From: Epithemia pelagica | Taxonomy: Eukaryota; Bacillariophyta; Bacillariophyceae; Surirellales; Surirellaceae | Assembly (NCBI GenBank): GCA_946965045.2 | Contig: OX337230.1 | Location: 2,294,001 to 2,358,000 of the forward strand | Length of the DNA stretch: 64,000 nucleotides | Direction: 5' to 3' | In this document: positions 21,719-30,777 of the stretch, in pieces | How positions within the stretch are numbered: position 1 is the first letter of the stretch | Layout of the letters: each line of letters opens with the position of its first letter | Position numbers and translations under genes: made by a program | The notes under the pieces: model-generated | Told to the model about the DNA's origin: nothing | Database searches by the model: none | The model's input: the letters and a program-made list of their open reading frames with translations, nothing else

Positions 21719-22666
21719 GGTGTGAAACGAGTTCTTCTATTACCTAGGCAGTGGTCCAATCAAGTTATTCCTCCTTCCGCTATTCTTGGACTCCCGACAG
21801 GAAAGCCTTGTCCAAGGTGTTTGAATCGGTGGATGCTCTGCCTCTAGATAGACTGCCGCTTGACTGGAACCGTTGTTGCTATGGTTGCTGTGCCCTTTGA
21901 TTCCACTTTCCGTCGTTTTGTTAATTGCAAAGTCTCGTCGTCCACAACGATTCTGGCAATTTTCGTCCTTGGTCCCCAAAATCTGCGAAAAGCGCTTCTC
22001 GGTGCACTGCAGTTATTGTTTTGTCTGGCGACAAACCCACTCACACACGAAACAGAGTGCGCAACAGACGTATCGTAGTGCCAGATGCAACACACACACA
22101 AGAGATGACGAGACCCTCTTGCTCGTGCTCTCTTTCAAAACAAAGAGATGTGTCTTTCTCTCGTCTTGTCGCAATTCGCAATGTGATTCTTGTCTTGGTT
22201 GAGTTGTTGTTGTCGTCCCTCGATTGGGTCGTCCGTCGTGTTGGGTCTGTGGTCGGATGGAGGCTCGGCGGGCGTACCCACACGAGTCGTGCACGATCTC
22301 GGTCCACACACGAGCGTGGTCGCCAAAGGACTGCGCGAGACTCGAGATAACAACGGATCTCTCCCTGAATGGCCCGAAAAATTTCGATGGACTGGCAGGC
22401 GCGAAGAGACACTGACTGCGTAGAAAGAACTGTCCTAGGAGTATTGTATGAACTGTACCAATTTGAATCTGTAGTACTCCGTACTCCCACTTTATTCGGG
22501 ACATTGGATCCGAACGGTACCGCTACTATGACAAGTCGTGTATCCGTGATTCACCGCTGGAGAGTAGCGTGCATTGTTTACACGACACAATGCCTTACGG
22601 GTCGCGTTACGGTCGTGGATTTCCCGGTCGCAACGTTTGGCGAGAATCAGGTCGAGCACACTGACG
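21719..22666. other. Divergent intergenic region with both promoters
   Basis: 948 bp between the divergent starts of the SYLF gene and the glutaminyl cyclase gene. The frame upstream of 22667 is open to about 22574 but offers only a TTG, so I treat it as 5' UTR. No recognisable domain in any open frame. No repeat or RNA gene seen. Confidence 0.5.
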
Positions 22667-23647
22667 ATGACCATGACAGTCCATGGGAGTATAATAGGGT
22701 GGCTGCTACTGCTCCTCATTCCTTTTATCGTCCAGCCATATTGGTCGGTGGCACTGGATCCTCACTGCGCCGCTTCCGACGATGCAACGACCTGTCACGA
22801 GCCACGTCCAAGGACGACAACGACACGGTTGGGATCCTACGAGTTGTTGGCGGAGGTACCCCACGATGCCACCTCCTTTACCCAAGGACTCGAACTCTAC
22901 AATGAGACACATGTGTACGAAAGTGCGGGTCTGTATGGAGAATCCAAAATTCGATTGGTGGAACTTCAAACGGGCCAGGTCGTCCACGAAACCAAATTGG
23001 ACCAGGCCTACTTTGCCGAAGGCTTGACGCGTTGTCAACGTCAAACCATCCCCAAGAAGAAACTGGACCAACAAGATGGTGATGACGACTTTTTGATTGT
23101 CTTGACCTGGAAGGAACGAATTGCCTTTCGATTGCATCCTCATACCTTGAAAATTCTCTCGAATTTCTCCTATTCCAATCCACAAGGATGGGGCATTGCC
23201 TGTCATTTGGACGACGATCGATTGTACATGACGGATGGAACGACCGAGCTGTATACCTGGAATGCCACTACCATGCAACCCTTGAAGAAGAACCAACAAA
23301 CGATAACCTACCAACTGGCTCATCATACCGAACCCAAACCCTTGCCCCATGTCAATGAACTGGAATTGGATACCAACAACAACTACAACCACCACAAGCC
23401 GACCCTCTTGGGCAATGTATGGTACCAAGACGTGTTGGTTCGTATCGAGCCCGAAACAGCCTTTGTCAATACCATCTATGATTTGACGACTCTTCGTCCT
23501 CCGGACATGCGAGGAACCAAAGAAGATTGTTTAAACGGCATTGCGTACGTTTCGGATCAAGTCGTGTGGGTCTCGGGCAAACTCTGGCCCACCATGTACA
23601 AAATCCGATTGATCGAACCTGATGATACCGAGGAAACAAAGGAATAG
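22667..23647 (+). CDS. QPCT: Glutaminyl-peptide cyclotransferase, plant/bacterial beta-propeller type
   Basis: Converts N-terminal glutamine to pyroglutamate in secreted proteins. The ATG at 22667 starts M-T-M-T-V-H-G-S-I-I-G-W and a strong hydrophobic core (L-L-L-L-L-I-P-F-I-V), a signal peptide, so it acts in the secretory pathway. Total 326 aa. The five-bladed glutamine cyclotransferase family is shown by S-F-T-Q-G-L-E-L, Y-E-S-A-G-L-Y-G-E-S, A-E-G-L-T, V-L-T-W-K-E-R, G-W-G-I-A-C, L-Y-M-T-D-G-T, the N-E-L-E core, G-N-V-W-Y-Q-D-V-L-V-R-I and C-L-N-G-I-A-Y. Several of these strands carry the conserved Glu and Trp residues of the family. The zinc-dependent animal type is unrelated. Single exon. 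Confidence 0.88.
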   Translation: MTMTVHGSIIGWLLLLLIPFIVQPYWSVALDPHCAASDDATTCHEPRPRTTTTRLGSYELLAEVPHDATSFTQGLELYNETHVYESAGLYGESKIRLVELQTGQVVHETKLDQAYFAEGLTRCQRQTIPKKKLDQQDGDDDFLIVLTWKERIAFRLHPHTLKILSNFSYSNPQGWGIACHLDDDRLYMTDGTTELYTWNATTMQPLKKNQQTITYQLAHHTEPKPLPHVNELELDTNNNYNHHKPTLLGNVWYQDVLVRIEPETAFVNTIYDLTTLRPPDMRGTKEDCLNGIAYVSDQVVWVSGKLWPTMYKIRLIEPDDTEETKE

Positions 23648-24057
23648 GATCTTTTGTGTGTGTTGGATTCTGGGATCAGGGGAATGACGAAACGACTGAT
23701 CCAGACGAACGGCACGCGAGCGCTGTCAAGCAAGATCGCCCCAAGAGATGAACTTACATGGCAAAGTCCAAGAAATACCTTGTTTTCGGCGAGTCGACCA
23801 TGTCATGATGACCGTTGGAAGGAACATTCCTTGGAAACCAATAGAGTTGTGACTCCCAGTCGGAACAAGGCTGTGTGTATTGCAAACAGCAATTAGACAT
23901 GCAGCTGCATACGTAGCACCCTCTCGCAATTCGTTTTTCATAGCCGGCTCGAGATGCTTTTGTCGTGGCGACAGTTTATCGAATTGCACACAAGCTGGGA
24001 ACTAGTGTTGTGTGTGGTTTTGCTGGAAACCTCCTTCCAATCTCATCCTGTTATTTG
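23648..24057. other. Convergent intergenic region, no gene recognised
   Basis: 410 bp between the stop codons of two convergent genes, so it should hold both 3' UTRs. I see no repeat, RNA gene or plausible small coding region. Confidence 0.5.
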
Positions 24058-25209
24058 TCAGTTGTTTTGGGTCTTCTTGCGTGGTTCTTTGTAGGGTTTG
24101 CCTTCGTAGCGACGAGTGAGATCCACTTTGTTTCGTATCGCCTCTTCGAAAAAGGGATCGTGTTTCATTCCAAACGTATCTTCCAACGCCAGCAACACTG
24201 CCCGAGCCGTACAAACGGTGGAAGCATCACGCCCACGACACCGCCTCCTCAAGGGTTCAATCCAGGAATAAGAAGACGACTCGGAGGAGGCTCCTCTACT
24301 TCTTGTGGGTGATACTGCCAAGCGAGGATAGGGAAGTTTGCGGACCATACGACGGGCTTGATCCCATGTCCCCTCTACCGCAATGAGCACAATCTTGTCT
24401 TTGGACTGAGACCCATCACAAAACGCTGTAGAATCCCATCGCTTGATTTCCTTTTGGGGTGGTGTAGAGTTCTTGTCCTTGTTGTTTTTGCCTTTGTCGC
24501 TCGGATTGCCCGGAAGTTCAGGCCACAGTACAATGGGTTGAACCACTGTACCGTCGTCGGGATGGAGCAATTTTTGTAGATTTTCTTCATGAAGCCCTTT
24601 CATGAAAATGTGTGTGTCTTGCAGTAATAAGGGAAGAAGCGAGCCCGTATTACTGGGTGATGCCCATTCGTCGTGATGGGTCCAAACAACCACATTTCGA
24701 ACCGGTAGAGCAGTCTTTGTCCGTTTCGCAAGGTCTGCACAACAGCAAATGGGTAAAAACGAGAAGCATTTGCGGCAGACAAAGGGATCTTTGCCGCGAT
24801 CCCAACGATGTTGACAAATAAGACGATGTCGCATGGAACCGTCGGTAGTGGATGCCATCTTCTCTTGCAAGCGTTCCACAGCTGCCTCATGAGACGCACG
24901 ACGCTCCTCCACTTGTTCCATTGTCAAGCCCAGAAGCTTTGCGAAGCGATCTGGAGAAGATACCAGGTGTGAAAGACTGTCGTTTGGGTCACCGGCCGCC
25001 GTTGCCGACATGTCAGTAGTGGCGCCATCCGGATGGGAACAAACGCGTGAAACACCGCGCCGTGGATCGGATGGAATCGGCAATTCATTTCCTGACGATA
25101 TCAAGGAACGGCTCGAATTCTGCGTCCTATCAGAACAAACACATGTGCGGACAAACGCTTCTCGCCACTGCGCCGAAAAGCCTGCAAGTTTGAGCGGCCA
25201 TCGTTTCAT
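24058..25209 (-). CDS. DTW-domain tRNA-uridine aminocarboxypropyltransferase (DTWD/TapT family)
   Basis: Family members transfer the 3-amino-3-carboxypropyl group of SAM to uridine in tRNA (acp3U). 383 aa from the ATG at 25209. A second Met (M-S-A-T-A-A-G-D) lies 66 residues in, and the Arg/Ser-rich leader before it could be organelle-targeting. The domain begins with a zinc-type cluster C-R-K-C-x-x-x-L-P-I-C-C-C; then W-T-H-H-D-E-W, I-V-L-W-P-E, the name-giving motif as V-E-G-T-W-D-Q-A-R-R-M (Glu where the family has Asp), and S-T-V-C-T-A-R-A-V-L-L-A-L-E. A Lys- and Asn-rich insertion (G-K-N-N-K-D-K-N-S) sits in the middle. Which tRNA position it modifies cannot be told. Confidence 0.85.
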   Translation of the reverse strand: MKRWPLKLAGFSAQWREAFVRTCVCSDRTQNSSRSLISSGNELPIPSDPRRGVSRVCSHPDGATTDMSATAAGDPNDSLSHLVSSPDRFAKLLGLTMEQVEERRASHEAAVERLQEKMASTTDGSMRHRLICQHRWDRGKDPFVCRKCFSFLPICCCADLAKRTKTALPVRNVVVWTHHDEWASPSNTGSLLPLLLQDTHIFMKGLHEENLQKLLHPDDGTVVQPIVLWPELPGNPSDKGKNNKDKNSTPPQKEIKRWDSTAFCDGSQSKDKIVLIAVEGTWDQARRMVRKLPYPRLAVSPTRSRGASSESSSYSWIEPLRRRCRGRDASTVCTARAVLLALEDTFGMKHDPFFEEAIRNKVDLTRRYEGKPYKEPRKKTQNN

Positions 25210-25627
25210 GGTCTCACAGGGAATGATCCTCTCTTTCGCGACTTCCGACGTGAATTATGAGTCAGTCGCACAAAATCTGTGTGCCATAATCATTTCTATG
25301 CCACTGATGGCTGCTACCACCTACCACAGCTTTTTTGCTCGGGACTACAGAAATATTCACTTTGGCGGGACTACGCCTGACCCGAGATATGATCCGATCT
25401 TCGATTCCTGCTTTATGTCATGTCAATACTCCTTGTCAACTGTCAACTTGTCTCAACATACTTAATCAACTACTGGATGTGGTGTACTTTCCCAACGATA
25501 CGTGCATAGAGAACATAATTTATCCCAAAACTACACGCAAATTTATCACTAACTGATACGTTGTTCAACGATATCAAGCTGTTCGATCGAGAGAAACAAA
25601 TATGTAATGAAGCTCATTAAGGGGACA
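25210..25627. other. Intergenic region, no gene recognised
   Basis: 418 bp between the DTW gene start and the SMC5 stop, both minus strand; it should contain the DTW gene promoter and the SMC5 3' UTR. No recognisable feature. Confidence 0.5.
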
Positions 25628-28600
25628 CTAGGACTGTCTCTTCTTTCGTCGACGGTTCTGTTCATTCCCACGGTCTTCCTCTTCTCTCGGATCCATTGAC
25701 ATGCCAGATTCCACATGATCCATCTTAAGCCACTCTGTGGGCGACTCAAAATTGTATTGACCTGCAGACATGAAGAGAGAAAAGGGAGGCGTTGAGAAAC
25801 ATGGATTAAAGCGTACAAAAGAAAAGAGGAAAAAGACGAGTGGGCAATGAAAAACGCTGATTTCACTAAGAAAGACTCGTTCAAAACTTCCAATGTCCGT
25901 ACCATTGAAAACAAAGAGAACTGTGACTGCCTCTTCCTCCATATCATACAAGTTCGGTAGCAGCTTTGGCGTAATCAAAAAGTATTGTCCTGTATGCGAT
26001 CTCAGGTCTCCAGGTTTTGGTGCTTTTGTGGAGTTCTCAACAATTCGTTTGAACACCAATCGCTCGTTTCGATCATCCAAACCTTGATTGATTTCGTCGA
26101 CACAACGAAATGGCGCTACCATCATATCTTGAAGGGCCATTAGGTACATGATTGTGGAAACAGATCTCTCTCCACCCGACTGAACCTTTGCGGATAACAC
26201 TTGTGCCTTGGTGCCTTCTCGAAAGCTCACCATGATTTCAATGCCCCAATCTTGAAAATTCGCGGGTCGACCTTGAGCATCCGGTTCTCCCTGTTTGAGC
26301 CGGACTTCGCCGGTACATCCCATTTCTGCCATGTACGTCTCAAAGAGAGCGTTGATTTTGTTGATATTAGTCTGCAGCTGAGCTTGCCATGGTTCCCGTT
26401 TCTGTTCCATATCTCGTTCCTTGATTGCACGTGACTCCCTGGCATCGTCAAGTTTTTCCTGAAGTTCTTTCTGTTCTTCAACCTTCTTCAAATATTGTTG
26501 AATCACTTGTGGATTTGCATGGATCTCGTTAGCCTGTTGCTCACACTCTTCAATTGCAGCATCCAAGTCCTCCAAAGTATCTAGATTCTCCATCGCCTCA
26601 AGTCTTTCTCTGAGCGGCGTGGGATTCCCATTTTCGTCTTCAAGGGGTGCTACATGAAGTGCTTTTTCACGCGTTTCTTTAAGCTCTGCTCTTTTCCGGT
26701 TGTACTCATCGTTTACACGAATGGCATCATTCTTCACTTGTTCAAAGGTTTGGTTCATCTCCTCCAGCTGCGCCCGCACCTTGCGTTCTTCTACAATGGT
26801 TTTGGTTTTCTGGAGTTGAACAATCGCATGTTCTCGAGTGTGTCTCAAGAACAATCGTGATGCCTTGTCAAGTGCATATGTCACAGCAACGCTGGCGGAC
26901 GACCGCTGTTTCAGTTTTTGGGCAAGTTGAGCCTTTTCTTCGACAATTGTATGTGATAACTTGTCTAGCTCTTGTTGGCACTTGTCACGCTTTTGTTGAG
27001 CTTGATTGTGCTTTGCAACAAGCTTGGAGAAGTTGCTCTTCTGATCCACCCAAGCGCGGTATTGTTGATTCAGCTCTTGCACGTTGCCTTCAAATGAGTC
27101 CTTCTCGGTTCGTGCGGTTGCAAGTTGTGGTCGCAAAGGTTGGAGTTGGTCATGAACTTTATCCAGTTCCTGCTTCAGTTCCAGGGCTATTTGATTGGAT
27201 TCGGCATTGTCCGATTGAAGAAAAGAGGCTTGTTTCACTTGATCGATACGAGTACTGGGCTTACCACTGTATTCCGAAATGCGGCTGGTATACTTGAACA
27301 GTTGATTAGATGAATTGGAGCAGCAAACAGTACAGCTTTGTAGTCCTGATGCGGTGGAAATTTCTGGGTCGCGGTTGGAAAGTGTCGTCAAAAGTCCTTG
27401 AGAATCGATGCAGTCTTGCGTTTTGTTGGATCCACTTAAGACGCTGTGAATACCCGACTGAGTGCGCAAACATTGAAGAATGGGCGCGGGCGCGGTAAAG
27501 AGTTCATCCAAGAAACCAGCAATTCCATAATTCCTCTTGAAGCTTTCCATGAGATGACGCCCATACGGTCTCTTGATTTCAGCATCGACTCGATCAACCA
27601 TGAAAATGTTAATAGGGATATTACGCTCTTGTCGGACGAGACGGTAAAGTAAATCTTGATCTTGTTTCGTTTCTACAACAAACCCTTTCCATATACCATT
27701 GGAAACATGTTGCTCCAGGAAAGCCGCATGATGCTTTTCAGTGCCTGGTTTTGGTGCAATTAGGCACGCCACAGGTCCGTGTACAGGTTTGCGGAATTCG
27801 GAGGCATGTTGATGTACCAACTCGGTGATTTGTTTCAGCTGAGGAAACTGGGCGTACACAGCTCGTTCTTGTTGCAATTTTGCGTTTTCTTGTTTCGCCA
27901 ATTTGCTTTGCAAATGCTGAGCATTGTTCTCCAAATCCTGAAGTTGCTGCTCCAGTTCTCTCAAATGCCGAGCCGCCTGTTGTGCCGCTTTCCGAGCTTC
28001 GGAGAAGGCATTCTTGCTTTCCATCACTTTTTCGTCTAGATCTTGAGGATCCAAATTGGCCTTCTCCATCAAATCTTTGTACTTCTGGACATTCTCAACT
28101 TCCGTTTGTAGGCGCAACTTTAAATCTTGACGACGATTGTCCAGGTCAGCCACGTCGGAAAAGGTAGTTTCGATCTCATCGTCGTGTGCCGCAAATTTCT
28201 TTTCTTGCTTTTCGATTTCCTTCATCTGAACGCTCTGTTCATGGCTGGACTTCTTCTCAGCATTTTCGAGGTTTTGACGCTCGCGAGTCAATGTTTCTTC
28301 TTTCTCCTTGAACGGTTCCAGAGAAGCCTGCACTTCTTTAATGCGTTCGCGGTGTTGTTTCCGCTCTTCTTTGAGTTCAACCGCTTTTGCTTTAATTAGA
28401 TCTACTTCCGTCCAGATCCGTTTCTGCTTCAGTAGTTCCATTTGCTGCAAGGCGCGTTCTCGTTCTTCTAGTTTTTCCTTGGCACGTTCCAGGGACGTAA
28501 GGTCGCGCGTGATAGCCTCGAGCTTCTTTTCCAAAAGCTCAACTTCTCCAGCACTCCCTCCACCATTTCTTGCATCATTCAGTTCCGCTTCAGCTTCAAT

Positions 28601-29390
28601 GAGTGACATGTGAGTTTCATACAAATGCTGACTACTGGTGAGTGTCTTTTCTGTCTCCATGAGCAGTTCTTGTTGTGTCAAGCCACTGAAACTTCCAACT
28701 TTATCTTGGGGCAAAAAGGTACACAAATTTCCCAAGGTGATATGAAATTCCTTTTGCACCTTCTCAACCAATTGTTCTCTAGACACTTGTTCCCCATTGA
28801 TAAAAAACGATGAAGCTCCTCGTCCACGTCCTCGTTCGGTGCCTTTGTTGCGATCAATGGCACGCCCAAACACAGTTGTGGAATCGTTTGGGCCATCGTC
28901 GTTGTCGGGGTTCTGTAGTTCGATTTCGATCGTGGCCAAGTCCTCGCCATGTTTGATGAAGGACCGAGCATCGTCAGCGCGACCCAAGAGCTTTGGTTCG
29001 CCACCCAATCCAAGACATATCGCATTCAGCACGGTGGATTTGCCTGTTCCATTGGCCCCTACGACCATATTCAGACTGAAGCAAAAAGTGAGAAAAACAA
29101 GCATTCAAAGCATCAGGAAGCACCAAACGTAACCCAATAAGGTCGACCTTCATGCCTGATCATTCGACGATTTGAACACTCTGACACAACAACTTTGAAA
29201 CCTACCGTGGACCAGGGCAAAAGTCCACCGCTTCATACGTGAGAAAGTTGGTCAACTTGATGCGCCGAATAGAGCCTGGACGATAGTCACCAACCAAGGC
29301 CAAATGTTCATCCTCCGTTTCTGGAACACCTGAAGTTCGTCTCTTTTTCGCGGAACTCGTAGAGTCCTTGTCCTCATCGTGATCACTCAT
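25628..29390 (-). CDS. SMC5: Structural maintenance of chromosomes protein 5
   Basis: ATPase of the SMC5/6 complex in DNA repair and recombination. Three exons: 29390-29206, 29075-25903 and 25761-25628, with introns of 130 bp (29076-29205) and 141 bp (25762-25902). Spliced length is 1163 aa. Exon 1 ends at the SMC5-type start L-T-N-F-L-T-Y-E-A-V-D-F-x-P-G-P. Exon 2 opens with L-N-M-V-V-G-A-N-G-T-G-K-S-T (Walker A), then the Q-loop region, two long coiled coils around a hinge (about residues 450-640), the ABC signature V-Q-S-G-G-E-R-S-V-S-T and Walker B F-R-C-V-D-E-I-N-Q-G-L-D. V-T-V-L-F-V-F-N-G is split by the second intron and resumes G-Q-Y-N-F-E-S-P. The E-I-N-Q-G-L-D form is the SMC5 version. 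The tail ends R-R-R-K-K-R-Q-S, an NLS-like basic end. Confidence 0.95.
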
Positions 29391-30409
29391 TCTACGCGTT
29401 CAGCATTCTCACTCTCGACTTTTCTCGTTCCAACAACAATCATTGCTCGATGGCGATGGATCTTCCACCGAAGGCCGTCCGCGCCGGTCTCTCCCTATCT
29501 GATTTTTGCCGCGTAAACTCTATCGGCTACGAGTCGAAGATTCATATATATTGGTTAATATGTTAGGAGAAACTATATCGGTAGTAGTTAGAAATGGCGC
29601 GCACCAACGACCAGCGCGCCAGAGCAGCACCGCGAGCCCATCTCACAATCAACGGAGAACGGAAAAAAGGGAGGAGAAAAAAAGACAAGAAGAAAAAGGA
29701 AAAACGAAAAAAGAGGAAGAATTGCCTCCCAACTCTTTCATCTGCATCTTGCGGTTTTTTTTCTTTTTCCTCTTCTTCTCTTCTTCTTCTCCATCGTCTG
29801 GAGGTGAGTCTTCAACTGTATCGAATGGTTTTCTCACTCCACACCGAACTGGCAGTTTGATGATGAAGGTGAGCTCTTAATGATTGAAATGACTGATGAC
29901 ATTTTCCCATGCCACAGGCATTTTTTGTTGTTGTTCTGCTCTCTTGCCAAGAAATGAGAGTTTGTGCCGAATGGCACGATTATATTGTGCTGTTCCGCAC
30001 ATGCCACCATTCGCAAAATTTGCTAGATTGTTGTGCCAAGACTCTAGCTGACTCTCACATTGGTAAGGGATATATTCAGAGAGCCCATGTTTGATATATA
30101 GTAAATTCTAAATTGATAGACTATCCTAGGCCCGTGACATACACAGGTTGGACTCGTCTAACGCGGCCTGGGCGACGGATTTATTGAAAGAGTGAGCAAA
30201 TAGTAGGTGGTGACAATGGGAGTACGGACATTGGAGCAGGAGAGAGCCCATGTTTGAGTTTGGATGTGGCTTGATCTCGTGGTACATTTTTTTCAGTGGG
30301 AGTGGGTCGGAAGTTGGGGAAATCGGCCCTACTATGCACAATCAGGGTTTTGTGGCAAAAAACTAGGTCTCTAGGGTATATTGTACTCCTAAGGAACTTT
30401 TCCCAAGTT
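29391..30409. other. Intergenic region upstream of SMC5 and left of the 7.6-kb element
   Basis: About 1 kb without a recognisable gene. It should contain the SMC5 promoter. It holds the purine/pyrimidine tract pair listed separately, and a repeated phrase GAGAGCCCATGTTTGA at about 30080 and 30241. No RNA gene seen. Confidence 0.5.
29651..29792. repeat. Facing polypurine and polypyrimidine tracts
   Basis: The + strand is almost pure G/A from about 29651 to 29725, then almost pure T/C from about 29750 to 29792. The two tracts can pair as an imperfect long hairpin, and each could form triplex DNA. The position upstream of SMC5 is noted; no function is shown. Confidence 0.6.
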
Positions 30410-30418
30410 TCCAAGGGG

Positions 30419-30439
30419 TACCCCCTAGCGGGGGTGAGT
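30419..30439 (+). repeat. Left terminal inverted repeat with internal hairpin
   Basis: TACCCCC-T-AGC-GGGGGTGAGT. The CCCCC and GGGGG blocks make the terminus a self-complementary hairpin. It is preceded by the target duplication TCCAAGGGG (30410-30418) and differs from the right end at one base. Confidence 0.88.
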
Positions 30440-30479
30440 CATGAGGATTAGTGAACCAGATCTGGTGAGCATTCTCTAT

Positions 30480-30500
30480 CTCACCCCCAAGGCGCGACCT
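30480..30500 (+). repeat. Left subterminal inverted repeat
   Basis: CTCACCCCCAAGGCGCGACC plus T. The exact reverse complement is at 37931-37951. Its CTCACCCCC half is also the complement of the GGGGGTGAG in the adjacent terminal repeat, so the two can pair across about 40 bp. It looks like a recombinase binding site. Confidence 0.85.
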
Positions 30501-30777
30501 TCAAAAATTGGCGATTTCCCAGTCCTGACACAAACACCAAACAACCACCACACACACACTACGGAGCAAATCTGGTTGTCGTCATATCGTCACCAAAGCA
30601 CCTTTGCACCTCCTTCCAAGACGTCAGCACCATTCCTCTTCCCTCTCAAGAACCTACGACGACGGCAGTTGCACCGGGAAACCCTCAAAGCGTCCGCAGT
30701 AACACGCCAAGTACCACCCCACTTCCCATCTACCATACCAACACGGAAAGCAATTGTTTCATTCTTCCAACAAAGCT

